Assembly (NCBI GenBank): GCA_016713275.1
Contig: JADJPL010000004.1
Span: 372,001 to 436,000, forward strand
Origin: Haliscomenobacter sp.
GTDB lineage: Bacteria > Bacteroidota > Bacteroidia > Chitinophagales > Saprospiraceae
Length of the DNA stretch: 64,000 nucleotides
Reading direction: 5' to 3'
Positions 39,783 to 50,495 of the stretch are shown here, piece after piece (position 1 is the stretch's first letter; every line of letters begins with the position of its first letter). The notes under the pieces are model-generated. The model saw only the letters and a list, made by a program, of their open reading frames with translations, was not told the DNA's origin and did no database searches. Both the position numbers and the translations under genes were made by a program.

Positions 39783-41147
39783 GCCTTTAGGTTTTCCGGT
39801 TTCTGGCTAAGCCAACGCCTGATCGGCTCTACCAGGGTATCAATATCCCCCGCGCCCAGGGTAAGGAGCACTTCGGGTTGGTTTTTGATCAATTCATTCA
39901 GCAATTCCCCTTTAGCGAGCAAGCGCTTGTTCGGGTTTTTCATGCGATCCAAAAGCATGGCAGCGCTGACTCCCGGGATAGGCAATTCCCTTGCGGGATA
40001 GATCTCCAGTAAAATCGGCTCATCGAGCAGGTCCAGGGCTTCCGCAAAGCCGTCGGCAAAATCGCGGGTACGGCTAAACAAATGCGGCTGGAACACTCCG
40101 GTAATTCGGGCCTGGGGGTACAACGCCCTGGCCGCCCCGATAGCCGCCTGCAGTTCCGTTGGGTGGTGCGCGTAATCGTCGAAGTAGGCGGTATGCGCAT
40201 CCCGGTAAATGAGTTCGAACCGGCGTTTAACCCCCCTGAAAGAAAGCAATCCCTCCCGGATAGCCTCCTCCTTAACCCCCCAGGCTCAGCGCGATACTAA
40301 TCGCTACCGTCGCGTTTTCCACGTTATGGCGGCCAGGCAGGGCAAAGCGCAGGTTTTCCATCCGATGTTCCGGCGACAGGTAGTCAAAGGCAAAGAACCC
40401 CTCTTCCACCCGCAGGTTCTGGCTTTGAAAAGTCCCTCCATCCACCCCGAAGGTCCGGGCTTCCAGCCCTTCAAAAAGGGATTGTAAGGCATGCTGTATC
40501 CAAAGCACGCCCCCAGGCTTGAGCTGCATCGCGAAGGCTTTGAACCCTGTATCCAACAGCGTCTGATGGTCCCCGTAAATATCCAGATGGTCGGGGTCAG
40601 CCGACATAATCGCCGCCACATCCGGATGCAGGTGCAGGAAGGAGCGGTCAAATTCATCCGCTTCCACCACCACCCAATCGCTCTTGCCCTGTACAAAATT
40701 GGAACCCAGATTCTGGGCAATTCCTCCCAAAAAGGCAGTGCAATCAATTCCCCCACTACGCAACAAATGCGTCGTTATCGACGAGGTGGTCGTTTTGCCA
40801 TGCGTCCCGGCAATAGCCACCGTCTTCATTCCTTTGCTGATAATTCCCAACACCTCCGCCCGCTTTTTTACGGGCGTTCCGACGGCCAGAAAATGCTGCA
40901 ACTCGGCATGCGTGGAAGGAACCGCCGGCGTATAGATCACCAAATCCACCCCCTCCGGGATAAACCGAACGTCCTCCTCGTAATGAACCCGCATGCCTTC
41001 CTCCTCCAACGCCCGCGTCAGAACGGTCTGCGTGCGGTCGTACCCATGAACCTCCACCCCCCGGCCAAGGAAATACCGGGCAATGGCGCTCATGCCAATG
41101 CCTCCGATGCCGATGAAATAGATTTTTTTGATGTCTTGAAGGTTCAT
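39779..41147 (-). CDS. murC: UDP-N-acetylmuramate--L-alanine ligase MurC (frameshifted)
   Basis: The N-terminal piece has the Rossmann motif FIGIGGIGMSAIARYFLGRG, the ATP loop GTHGKTTTSS and EADEFDRSFLHLHPD; the second piece has DDYAHHPTELQAAI and GVFQPHLFSRTRDFADGF. One extra G in a G6 run at about 40273 causes the break; with G5 the protein reads LSLGVKEEAIREGLLSFRGV. Joined length is about 456 residues, normal. MurC adds L-alanine to UDP-MurNAc in the cytoplasm. An 8-bp repeat array ends 8 bp upstream of its start codon. Confidence 0.95.
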
Positions 41148-41151
41148 GTTT

Positions 41152-41277
41152 ATAGTTGCGAAGTTGCGATGTTGCGATGTTGCGAAGTTGCGATGTTGCG
41201 AAGTTGCGATGTTGCGAAGTTGCGAAGTTGCGATGTTACGATGTTACGATGTTACGATGTTGCGATGTTACGATGTT
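41152..41277. repeat. Tandem array of 8-bp GTTGCGAW units between murG and murC
   Basis: About fifteen perfect-length units of GTTGCGAA, GTTGCGAT or GTTACGAT fill most of the 158-bp gap. In the transcript the array forms the leader directly before the murC ATG. The unit is the same family as at 26185. Confidence 0.92.
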
Positions 41278-41305
41278 GTTGGTCGAAGTCTGAAGACTTC
41301 GACAT

Positions 41306-42436
41306 TTAGCTGGTCTTCGGGCCGGCGGGTACGTATCCGGCAAGTTTAAACACTTCCTCAGCAATATGCGTTGCCGCATCTGGTTTCCCGAGCGATTTAA
41401 TCCGTTCTGCCAGTTTGCTCCGGGTTTCTGGCTCGTCGATCAGCCGGAGCGCTTCCGGCCAGAGTTTGGCTTTGGCATCGGCGTTTTTCACCAGAACTGC
41501 GGCGCCCTGATCGGCCAACGCCCGGGCGTTTTTAGTCTGGTGATCTTCCGCCACAAAGGGGGAAGGAACCAGGATAGCTGGTTTTCCGACCAGGCACAGC
41601 TCGGAGATAGTCAGCGCTCCCGCCCGGCAGATGGCCAGGTCGGAGGCGGCGTAGGCCATGTCCATGCGTTCCAGAAAAGGCAGGACGCGCACCTGAGGCA
41701 ACCGGCCAGTTTCGGTATCTTTAAACCGGTCGAAATGCGCCTTCCCGGTTTGCCAGATCACCTGCACGTCCGGGCGCGCGTTCAGCCATTCGCCTGCTTC
41801 CGCCGTTGCTTCGTTCAAAGCCAGGGCGCCGAGGCTTCCTCCGAAAAGCAGGACCACCGGTTTTTCCGGATCCAGGCCAAAAAAAGAAGCCGCTTCCGCT
41901 TTGCTGATCTGCCTGGAGAAGACGTCGGTGCGCACCTGATTTCCGGTAAGGACCAGCTTCTCTTGCGAGAAATAACGTTCCATTCCCGAGTAGGCCACGC
42001 AAATCTTCTGCGCGCGTTTCGCCAAAAGGCGGTTGGTGACCCCCGCGTAGGAATTTTGCTCCTGAATAAGCGCCGGGATTCCCATACGGGTTGCCACGTC
42101 GAGCAAGGGGCCGCTGGCAAAACCGCCTACCCCCACCGCCACCTGAGGCCGGAAGGACCGCAGGATCCGCCATGCCGAGAACAAGCTGCTGGCCAGTTTA
42201 AGAGGAAACAGCAAATTCTGCGCACTTAGCGACCGCTGGAACCCACTGATCCACAAGCCTTTTATCGGATATCCCGCTTTAGGGACCCGTTCCATTTCCA
42301 TTCGTCCTTTGGCGCCAACGAACAGAATGTCCGCCTCCGGCGCCTTCGCTTTGATGGCATCCGCAATAGCAATGGCCGGGAAGATATGCCCCCCTGTGCC
42401 GCCGCCGCTGATGATGATTCGAACCGAAGATGCCAT
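41306..42436 (-). CDS. murG: UDP-GlcNAc:lipid I GlcNAc transferase MurG
   Basis: The 376-residue GT28 enzyme shows the N-terminal loop IISGGGTGGHIFPAIAIADA, VGVGGFASGPLL, LLFGGSLGALALNEA (second glycine loop) and the donor-site region AICRAGALTISELCLVGKPA with ILVPSPFVAEDHQTKNA. It makes lipid II at the inner membrane. The frame is intact, 44 bp after ftsW. Confidence 0.97.
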   Translation of the reverse strand: MASSVRIIISGGGTGGHIFPAIAIADAIKAKAPEADILFVGAKGRMEMERVPKAGYPIKGLWISGFQRSLSAQNLLFPLKLASSLFSAWRILRSFRPQVAVGVGGFASGPLLDVATRMGIPALIQEQNSYAGVTNRLLAKRAQKICVAYSGMERYFSQEKLVLTGNQVRTDVFSRQISKAEAASFFGLDPEKPVVLLFGGSLGALALNEATAEAGEWLNARPDVQVIWQTGKAHFDRFKDTETGRLPQVRVLPFLERMDMAYAASDLAICRAGALTISELCLVGKPAILVPSPFVAEDHQTKNARALADQGAAVLVKNADAKAKLWPEALRLIDEPETRSKLAERIKSLGKPDAATHIAEEVFKLAGYVPAGPKTS

Positions 42437-42480
42437 TTTTATTTATTTATGCCTTCCGGGGATCACGCCCCTTCCTTTTT

Positions 42481-43620
42481 TCAAGACTCCAGCGATTCTA
42501 CATACCTGCTCACGCTCAGGATCACCCCAAACGCTAAACAACTGAACATGATGGACGTTCCGCCCATACTCACCATGGGCAACGTCACCCCGGTAACCGG
42601 GACTAAATGCGTTGACACCGCAATATTGATAAACGCTTGTAAAACCATACTTATGCTCAACCCGATCGCTACAATCGCCCCAAACGCCTTGGGGCTTTTG
42701 GTCACCAACCGCGTTACCCGGAAAAACAGCACCACGTACATGGAGATCAGAACCGCGCCTCCAATAATGCCATATTCTTCGCAAATGATGGCGTAAATAA
42801 AATCGGCATACGGAGAAGGCAGGTAATTGCGCTGGATGCTGTTGCCCGGGCCGGCGCCCAGCCACTCCCCATTTGCGATCGCAATTTTGGCCTGTTGCAC
42901 CTGATACCCTCCATTCGGATCGAACATGAAATCGTTCACCCTGGCTATCCAGGTCTCCACCCGGATGTACTCCGGGAAATAATTCCCCAACGTCACCAGA
43001 ACCCCGAACGTCACTACTCCCAAAAACAGGAGGAGTCCAATATATTGAAGAGACACCCGCCCGACCACCATCATCAGCACGCAGGTAAAGAACAGCAACA
43101 CGGCGGAGGAAAGGTCCGCCGGAGCAATCAGCCCGCAAACGATCAGCACGGGCACGATGATCGGGATGAAGGCGCTATGCAGGTCCTTGATGTACTCCTG
43201 TTTCCCGGAAATCGTCCGCGCCACATACAGGATCAGCGCCAGTTTGGCGAGGTCTGAAGGTTGGAACGTGCGGCCGACAAATGGAATTTCGATCCATCGG
43301 CGGGCGTCGTTGATATTCACCCCAAAGACCAGCGTATACAGCAACAAGGGGATAGCGATCATCATCAACCCCGGCGCCAAACGGCTGAACAGCGAATAAT
43401 TCATCAAATGCACCACATACACCAGCAACAAGCCTCCAATGAGGATAATTCCATGCCGAACGAGGTACGCCTCTGTATTTCCGCCTTGCTTGAGGTAAGC
43501 GAGCGTTCCGGTCGAGCTGTAAACGGCCAGCAGAGAGAAAACTGCCAGCACAGCGATTACCGCCCAAATAGAGCGATCGCCCCGTAGTTCCGCGCTTAAT
43601 CTGGCAATTACTGTCGACAT
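42481..43620 (-). CDS. ftsW: SEDS peptidoglycan polymerase FtsW
   Basis: The 379-residue multi-pass protein has around ten hydrophobic segments. SEDS landmarks are WIEIPFVGRTFQPSDLAKLA, the large loop ending in GEWLGAGPGNSIQRNYLPSP, YADFIYAIICEEYG and the C-terminal LPMVSMGGTS. It works with the FtsI-type transpeptidase at the septum. The start is 4 bp after the murD stop, so coupling is likely. Confidence 0.95.
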   Translation of the reverse strand: MSTVIARLSAELRGDRSIWAVIAVLAVFSLLAVYSSTGTLAYLKQGGNTEAYLVRHGIILIGGLLLVYVVHLMNYSLFSRLAPGLMMIAIPLLLYTLVFGVNINDARRWIEIPFVGRTFQPSDLAKLALILYVARTISGKQEYIKDLHSAFIPIIVPVLIVCGLIAPADLSSAVLLFFTCVLMMVVGRVSLQYIGLLLFLGVVTFGVLVTLGNYFPEYIRVETWIARVNDFMFDPNGGYQVQQAKIAIANGEWLGAGPGNSIQRNYLPSPYADFIYAIICEEYGIIGGAVLISMYVVLFFRVTRLVTKSPKAFGAIVAIGLSISMVLQAFINIAVSTHLVPVTGVTLPMVSMGGTSIMFSCLAFGVILSVSRYVESLES

Positions 43621-43624
43621 AATC

Positions 43625-44952
43625 CTAATTTTCCGTTTCGCGTTTTAATTCCCGGACCGCCTCGCGAAACTGGTCTCCGCGGTCCTCGTAATTTTTAAAC
43701 AAATCAAAACTGGCGCATGCAGGGGATAACAACACCGCATCCCCCGGCCGGGCAAAACCGGCAGCGGCTTGTACCGCCGCTGTTGCGCTTCCCGTTTCAA
43801 CGAGCGGTTTTCCCAGAGGGCCAAAGGCCTCGATAATCTTCCGGTTATCCACTCCTAAACAGACAATTGCCCGGGCCTTTTCCCGGACGAGCTCCACGAG
43901 CGGAGCATAGTCGTTCCCTTTATCCTGCCCACCGACAATCCAGACAAAAGGCTGGTTCATCGCTTGCAGTGCATAAAATGCCGCCTCCACATTCGTGGCC
44001 TTGCTATCGTTATAGTACGCCACCCCGGCGATTTCGCCCACCCACTCCATCCGGTGCGGTGCGTTTACATACGAGGAGAGCCCCTCCTGGATAAGCTCCG
44101 CCGGTACGCCCATCGCCTGGGCCGCATGGATGGCAAACAGCGCATTCATCGCGTTGTGCAAGCCCTTTAGCCTGCTTTTGTTCAGATCAAATTCGAAACC
44201 TCCTGCGTTCAGGAAGCCGTCCCGGACCATGTCCAGCCGGATTGCCAGAGCCTTGCCCGGTATCCGGGTTTTCCCGTAATATTCCATCGTCAGCGGATCG
44301 CTCCCGTTGTAGAGAAAGAGATCCTCCGGACCCTGATTTTCAATAATCCGGAACTTGGCCCGCGCGTAGTTCTCCATCGGGTACGCGTAACGGTCCAGGT
44401 GGTCTGGCGTGATATTCAGCAACATGGCGATATGAGGCCGGAAATTCCGGATATCGTCCAGTTGAAAACTACTCAGTTCAAGCACGTGGACCGGGCTTTC
44501 CCGCTCCAACACATTCAAAGCAAAACTTTTACCGACATTCCCCCAAAGCCGCGTCGATACCGCCTTGCCGAAGCAGGTGCCAGGTCAGCATGGTGGTTGT
44601 CGTTTTCCCATTCGTTCCGGTGATGGCAAGGATCGTTCCTTTGGCAAACCAGGAAGCGAACTCGATTTCCGAGACCAGCTCGATCTTTCGGTTACGAATC
44701 TCCTGGACAAGCGGGGCCTTTTCGGGAATCCCCGGGCTTTTTATCACCAAATCGGCATCGAGTATCCGCGGCGCCGTATGCTCTCCTTCCTCAAAAGCAA
44801 TCCCATGAGCAGCCAGTGTCTGCCGGTAGGTCTGCTTCAGCGCGCCCCCGGTCCGAAACAAAGACCTCAAAGCCTTGTTTCTGGGCCAGTAAAGCCGCCC
44901 CTACCCCACTTTCTCCAGCGCCTAAAACGACTACTTTTTTCATGCTTGCCAT
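43625..44952 (-). CDS. murD: UDP-MurNAc-L-alanine--D-glutamate ligase MurD (two frameshifts)
   Basis: Three pieces join to about 442 residues. The start reads MKKVVVLGAGESGVGAALLA; an extra G in a G-run near 44848 shifts it into GALKQTYRQTLAAHG; LAITGTNGKTTTTML is the ATP loop; a run of G near 44524 shifts into NVGKSFALNVLERESPVHVL; and YYNDSKATNVEAAFYAL with LLSPACASFDLFKNYEDRGD are the family C-terminal motifs. A start at 44943 or 44952 is possible; the latter has GGGAGA upstream. It adds D-glutamate to UDP-MurNAc-L-Ala. Confidence 0.94.
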
Positions 44953-44970
44953 TTTTCTCCCGTTCTGTTC

Positions 44971-46237
44971 CTAGCGAACTTTCAACGTGATCATCGTAAT
45001 CACGGCTAAAAGGATGCCTACGATCCAGAACCGGGTGACGATTTTCACTTCGTGCTGCCCTTTTTTCTGGTAATGGTGGTGCAGCGGCGACATCAGAAAA
45101 ATCCGCCTTCCCTCGCCGTATTTTCTCTTCGTATATTTAAAGTAGCCTACCTGAAGGATGACCGACAGGCTTTCTACCAAAAAAATGCCGCACAGGATCG
45201 GAATCAGCAGTTCTTTCCGAAGGAGGAGGGCCATCGCTGCAATAATCCCGCCAAGGGTTAAACTTCCGGTGTCCCCCATGAATACCTGGGCCGGATAAGC
45301 GTTGTACCACGGGAACCCGACACAGGCGCCAACCATACACGCCGCGAAGATCACCAACTCGCCTGCTCCCGGCAAATGCAGGATGTTCAGGTAGTTGGCC
45401 GCGATGGCGTTGCCGGAGACGTAAGCGAAAATCCCAAGGGCCGAGCCAATGATTCCCGAAACGCCCGTTGCGAATCCGTCGAGGCCATCGGTCAGGTTGG
45501 CGGCATTCGAAACGGCAGTTACGATAAAGATCACCAGCGGCACAAACAACAGCCAAACCCACTTCCGGGCGCCCTCCTTGTCGAGCGGCAACAACCAGGC
45601 ATAATCCAGCCGGTTGCCTTTGAGGAAGGGCACATTCGTCAGGTTCGTTTTGTAATCCCCCTTTTCGATGGTCCGATCCCCTTCTTCGACATAGATCAGG
45701 GAGCCTTTGCGATCCCGGTCGTCCAGGCCAACCTCCTTTGCAACAGAGGTTTCCATACGCACCACGATATCCTGATTCCAGAGCATGGTCAGCGCGATAA
45801 TCAGCCCCAAACCTACCTGGCCCAGGATCTTGAATTTCCCGCTCAAGCCCCTTCTTGTCCTTTTTGAACACCTTGATGTAATCATCGATAAACCCGATGA
45901 TGGCCATCCAGGTGGTCGAAAGGATCATCAGGATGACGTACACGTTGTCCAGCCGGGCCATCAGCAGGCAAGGAATCAGTACGGCCATAATGATGATCAC
46001 GCCGCCCATGGTAGGGGTGCCGCTTTTCTGGGTTTGCCCCTCCAGCCCGAGTTCGCGAACGGTTTCTCCGATCTGAAGGCGCCGCAGGTAATCGATGATC
46101 TTCCTTCCCATCAGGAGGGAAATGATCAGGGAGATGATGACGGCGACCCCGGCGCGAAAGGTGATGTACTGAAACAAACCGGCGCCCGGAATATGGCCCA
46201 GGATGGAATTTAGCCAATCAATCAGGTAAATTAACAT
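44971..46237 (-). CDS. mraY: Phospho-MurNAc-pentapeptide transferase MraY (frameshifted)
   Basis: The membrane enzyme makes lipid I. Motifs are SGTPTMGGVIIIMAVLIPCL, WMAIIGFIDDYIKVFKKDKK, NAANLTDGLDGFATGVSGII, AYPAQVFMGDTGSLTLGGII and FLMSPLHHHYQKKGQHEVKI. The frame shift is at about 45860, just after FKKDKKG. Joined length is about 422 residues with the extended periplasmic loop common in Bacteroidota MraY. A 148-bp gap separates it from murE. Confidence 0.95.
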
Positions 46238-46385
46238 ACAATAGAGATTGAATTTGAACTCCGAAATGGAGTCGTAAAATTAGCAATTCCACCCGGACCC
46301 CAAAGGGGTAGGCAGGCCCTGGTCCGCTAACTTTTTGGAAGCGGAATCCATTAAGGGTACGTGCTTGTTTTTCCCACATGTCAAG

Positions 46386-47838
46386 TTAATTGGAAAGGGC
46401 TGCTTTCAGCACTTCCTTATCGTCGAAGGGATATTTGACCCCTTTGATTTCCTGGTATTTCTCATGGCCTTTACCCGCTACGAGGATCAAATCCCCTTTC
46501 GCGGCCAAACGGCAAGCGGTGCGGATCGCCTCTTTCCGGTCGGTGATGGAAAGCGTTTTTCCTTCCATTCCCTTGGGGATTCCCTGCTCGATTTCGCGGA
46601 TAATCGCTTCCGGGTCCTCCGATCTGGGATTATCCGAAGTAATTACCACCTGATCGCTGAGGGTGCAGGCGATTCGGGCCATTTCCGGGCGTTTGGTCCG
46701 GTCGCGGTCGCCTCCGCACCCAAACACCGCTATAATGCGGGTATTTGTCTTTTTCAATCCCTGCATGGTCCGAAGCACTTTGTCCAGCGCATCCGGTGTG
46801 TGGGCGTAATCCACCACCGCGGTGACGTCCCTGACGGGATCCACCTGGTAATCGAACCGGCCCTCGGCGGATTCCACCTGGCTAAGCCGGACCAAAACCT
46901 CCTGGGGTTCTTGTCCGAGGCACAGGGCCACCCCATAAGCAGCCAGCAGATTGTACGCATTAAAACCGCCGATCAGCCGGGCGTGGATCTGCTGTCCGTT
47001 GAGGTCCAGATGCAAGCCCTGGAGGCTGTTGTCCAGCAGTTTGCCTTTAAAATCGGCCATTTGAAGCATGCCGAAACGAAAGACCCTGGCTTTGGTATTT
47101 TGGACCATGACCATGCCGCGTTTGTCATCCATTGACCAGCGCGAAAGCCCCTTTGGGCAGCATATCAAAAAAACCTTTTTTGGCCTGGATATAGCGGTCG
47201 AACGTCTCGTGGTAATCCAGGTGATCATGGGTAATATTGGTAAACACGCCTCCTGCGAACTGCAATCCCGCTATCCGCTGCTGATCCGCCGCATGAGAAC
47301 TCACTTCCATGAACGCATAACTGCAGCCCGCATCAGCCATTTCCGAAAGCAACCGGTTAATGGAAACCGCATCCGGGGTGGTATAAGCGGAGGGAAGTAC
47401 GCGTTCCCCAATGCGGTTTTCGACGGTGGAGATCAGCCCGCATTTGTATCCCAGATTGGAAAACAGCTGATGTAATAACGTCACCGTAGTCGTTTTGCCA
47501 TTGGTTCCAGTCACGCCCACGAGCTTCAGCGCTTCGGAAGGGCGGTCGAAGAAGCGGTGCGCCATAAATCCAAGCGCTTCCGCGCTGTTGGCCACCCGGA
47601 TATAGGTTACCTCCGAAGAAAGCGTGTCTGGCATGGTTTCCGCCACCACGGCGGCGGCGCCAGACCGGACCGCCTGGCCGATGTACTGGTGGCCATCCGA
47701 TTGCGTACCCCGGACTGCCACGAAAACGGATCCTTCCCCTGCTTTTCGGGAATCAAATACCAGTTCCCCGATCTCGCGATCCAGGTTGCCTCTGATTTCC
47801 AGAGGCAGAATGTCCGGTATTAGGTCCCTTAAAAGCAT
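46386..47838 (-). CDS. murE: UDP-MurNAc-tripeptide synthetase MurE, probable meso-DAP type (frameshifted)
   Basis: Motifs: FVAVRGTQSDGHQYI, LVGVTGTNGKTTTVTLLHQL (ATP loop), NITHDHLDYHETFDRYIQAK, VVDYAHTPDALDKVLRTMQ and VITSDNPRSEDPEAIIREIE. DNPR at the substrate-specificity site marks meso-diaminopimelate rather than lysine as the amino acid added. A two-base loss near 47133 (LVNG-DDKRG) splits it. Joined length is about 484 residues, normal. It lies 13 bp after the ftsI stop. Confidence 0.95.
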
Positions 47839-47851
47839 CTTGCGCGAATAT

Positions 47852-49986
47852 TTATTGCAAAGTCAATTTAATGCGTTGTCTTTGGGCGGCTGTCCCCGGG
47901 CGGATCGATTGAAGCGCCACTTTTCCAACCCCCTGCACGTCCACCTGCAAACCCAGATTTTCCAGAACGAAAAGGGCATCTTTAAGTCCCAGGCCGGTCA
48001 CATTGGGCACCTGCCCCCGGAAGAGGGTTTTTTTGTCCAGAAAAACCGAGTCCTTCTTGGCCCGGAGCATCACCAGATCCGTTTCCGGAGCGCCGTAGAC
48101 CGGCAAGTCCATATATTCCATCACCTTGCGGATATCCTGCTGCTGCCCAAAGTCGTAACTAGGGAGCTGCGCAGTAGCCAGTGTAGGCTTTGGTTGCGTG
48201 TTCACGGGCTCGTGAATATCCAGGGTAGCGAAATACGTTTTGTCGGCAATCTCCCGAAAAACCGGCCCGGCGACATCGCTCCCGTAATAGCCGTGGGCTC
48301 TCGGGTTGTGGATGACCACGATGCAAGAATACACCGGGTTATCGGCCGGGAAGTAGCCGATAAACGAAGCGCGGTACCCCCGATGCGGGTGCGTTCGGCG
48401 CTAAGCCGGCGATAATTGATCTGGGCGGTACCCGTTTTTCCGGCAAAAGAATACCGGTCGGTAAACAGTTTTTTTGCGGTTCCTTCCAAAACCACGCCTT
48501 TCAGGAGTTCCTGGGCCAGGCGAATGGTGCGTTCGGAAGCTATTTTGCGTTTAATGATCGTCGGACGGAAGGATTCGAGTTCTTCCCCGTTGCGTTGAAT
48601 CGAAGAAACCAGGTAAGGCTGCATCATGGTTCCGTTGTTAGCTACCGCGTTGTAAAACGTCAGCAGTTGAAGCGGAGTGATCCGGCTTTCGTAGCCAATC
48701 GCCATCCAGGGGAGGGTCGTCCCGCTCCAGCGATCCTTTTGACTGTAGGCTTCTTTGATATACGGCGCCGCTTCCCCTTCGATCTCGATCCCCGTGGGGA
48801 TATGCAGGTTAAACTGCTGAAGGCGGCGGATAAAGCGGGCAGCATCGCCCTGACCGCCGTAGGCCTGATTCACCAGTTTGGCCATACCGACGTTGGAAGA
48901 CATGTGAAACACCTGCCGAACCGAGGTCGTGTCGATATGTTCGCTTTCGGGCGAAGAATCGACCATGACATCTTCGTAGAACTGGGTCTTCCCCTTTTCG
49001 ATGTCGATGGAATCCTCCAGCCGGACGAATCCGTCCTCCAGCATGGCCATCATGGAGGCCAGCTTGAACGTCGAGCCTGGTTCCACCGAAGTCCCCACGG
49101 CGTGGTTGTAGGTTTCCCACCACCCTTCCTGGCTTTTCCCCAGATTGGCGATTGCCTGGATGGCGCCGGATTCGACCTTCATCAAAATGGCAGTACCCCA
49201 GTCGGCCTCGTGGTAGTTCAAGGCCCGGAGCAGCGCGTTTTCGACAATATCCTGCACGTTGATATCGATGGTGGTGATCACATCGTCTCCTGGAGTAGGA
49301 TCGATGGCCGACAAGTCCTGGAGCGGCAGCCAGATATCTTTTTTGCGGTCGACGCAGATCATGTATTGTCCGCCGGGGGCGCCCTGCAAATACGGTTCAA
49401 AGTAGCCCTCAATTCCTACCGGCTTGGCGCCGTCGCGGACGTAGCCAATGGTGCGTTGCGCCAGAACGCCGAATGGCCGGCGCCGGTCGCTGCGCTGTTC
49501 CGCGATGATCCCGCCCCGAAATTGCCCCAGCCGGAACAACGGAAAGCTTTCAATAAACTTTTTTTCCGCGTAGGACACCTTCCGTTTGATCATCAGGTGG
49601 CGGTTGGTGGAATCCTGGCGAAGGCGGATCAAATGATCCCTAAGCCCGCCAACGGTATAGGTATCGTCGATATAGGTTGCCCAGCAATACGCCAGGGAGT
49701 CGATATAGAGGTTAAAATCGCGTTCGTTGGGGGCCACAGGATCGAAGTACAGGTCGAAATACGGAATAGACGTTGCCAGCAGGCTCCCGTCGGCGGAGAA
49801 AATATTGCCCCGGTCGGCCGGAATTTCCTTATAACGCACATAGTTATTCTCCCCCTGTTCCCGCCAGGTGTCTCCCTGAATAATACTGATCTGAACGGTC
49901 CGATACAACAATAAGACGGCTACCGGCACCACGATGCCGAAAAGAAGGAAATACACCCGGTAGAGGACTTCGTTCTTAATATCCAT
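47852..49986 (-). CDS. ftsI: Septal transpeptidase FtsI/PBP3-type with PASTA domain (frameshifted)
   Basis: One N-terminal membrane helix (VYFLLFGIVVPVAVLLLY) is followed by a dimerisation domain (EIPADRGNIFSADGSLLATS) and the transpeptidase with SxxK (EPGSTFKLASM, about 303), SxN (SSNVGMAKL, about 361) and KTGT (about 515). The tail has a PASTA domain (QVPNVTGLGLKDALFVLENL). A lost C/G in a run at about 48378 causes the break; restoring it reads RIGGYRASFIGYFPADNPVY. Joined length is about 711 residues. It crosslinks septal peptidoglycan with FtsW. Confidence 0.95.
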
Positions 49987-50314
49987 CCGTATACGCGTTT
50001 TTATCTACGACAATACGCAGCGGCTTCGACGGCGCGGCGATCAGGCCTTCTTCGCGCAGGCGGCCCGCCATTTCCGCCTTCCGGCTGTTGTACATGTTCT
50101 CCGACTCCAGGGTCAGGTAATACCATTTCAATTCTTTCATCTCTCTCTGCAGGCCCTGGATTTCCCGCACATTGCGCTCGGCATAATGGGCGTTGGCGAT
50201 GTAGAGGATCGCCAAAAACCCCAGAAACAGGACAAAAACGAGGTTCTTCAGCAGAAGCTCCTCGGTCAGGTATCCGAGTTCAAAAAATTTTCCGAGCCCT
50301 TGACGTTTTGCCAT
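49976..50314 (-). CDS. FtsL-like division protein
   Basis: The 112-residue protein has a basic start, one membrane helix (NLVFVLFLGFLAILYIANAH) and a coiled coil (ERNVREIQGLQREMKELKWY). Size, topology and position between rsmH and ftsI are those of FtsL, whose sequence is poorly conserved. Its end overlaps the ftsI start by 11 bp. Confidence 0.85.
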   Translation of the reverse strand: MAKRQGLGKFFELGYLTEELLLKNLVFVLFLGFLAILYIANAHYAERNVREIQGLQREMKELKWYYLTLESENMYNSRKAEMAGRLREEGLIAAPSKPLRIVVDKNAYTDGY

Positions 50315-50458
50315 AACCTGTTTCTCTTATTCCTTTCTCTTAAATTTAATCGTTGCGTTCCTTTTTTCTATACAATCGCCTCATCCCCGTCAACCTGTTT
50401 TTTTTTGCGCCTCTGCCAGGCTTCCGCGCACCCGTCGACCGTCCCCCCGTCAACCGCA

Positions 50459-50495
50459 CATCGTAAATCGTACTTCGTAAATCGTACTTCGCTCT
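50459..50495. repeat. CGTAAATCGTACTT direct repeat between rsmH and the ftsL-like gene
   Basis: Two and a half copies of a 14-bp unit, directly downstream of the rsmH stop. The same unit is found at 27195 and, inverted, at 35582. Just below it (about 50430-50455) lie GTCGACCGTC/CCGTCAACCG motifs like the array at 61757. Confidence 0.75.

Noticed and set aside
24763..41277. CRISPR array
   Set aside because: Arrays have 7-9 bp units without unique spacers and no cas gene is present.
48595..49914. Plus-strand open frame (439 residues) opposite ftsI
   Set aside because: The FtsI catalytic motifs on the minus strand explain this region.
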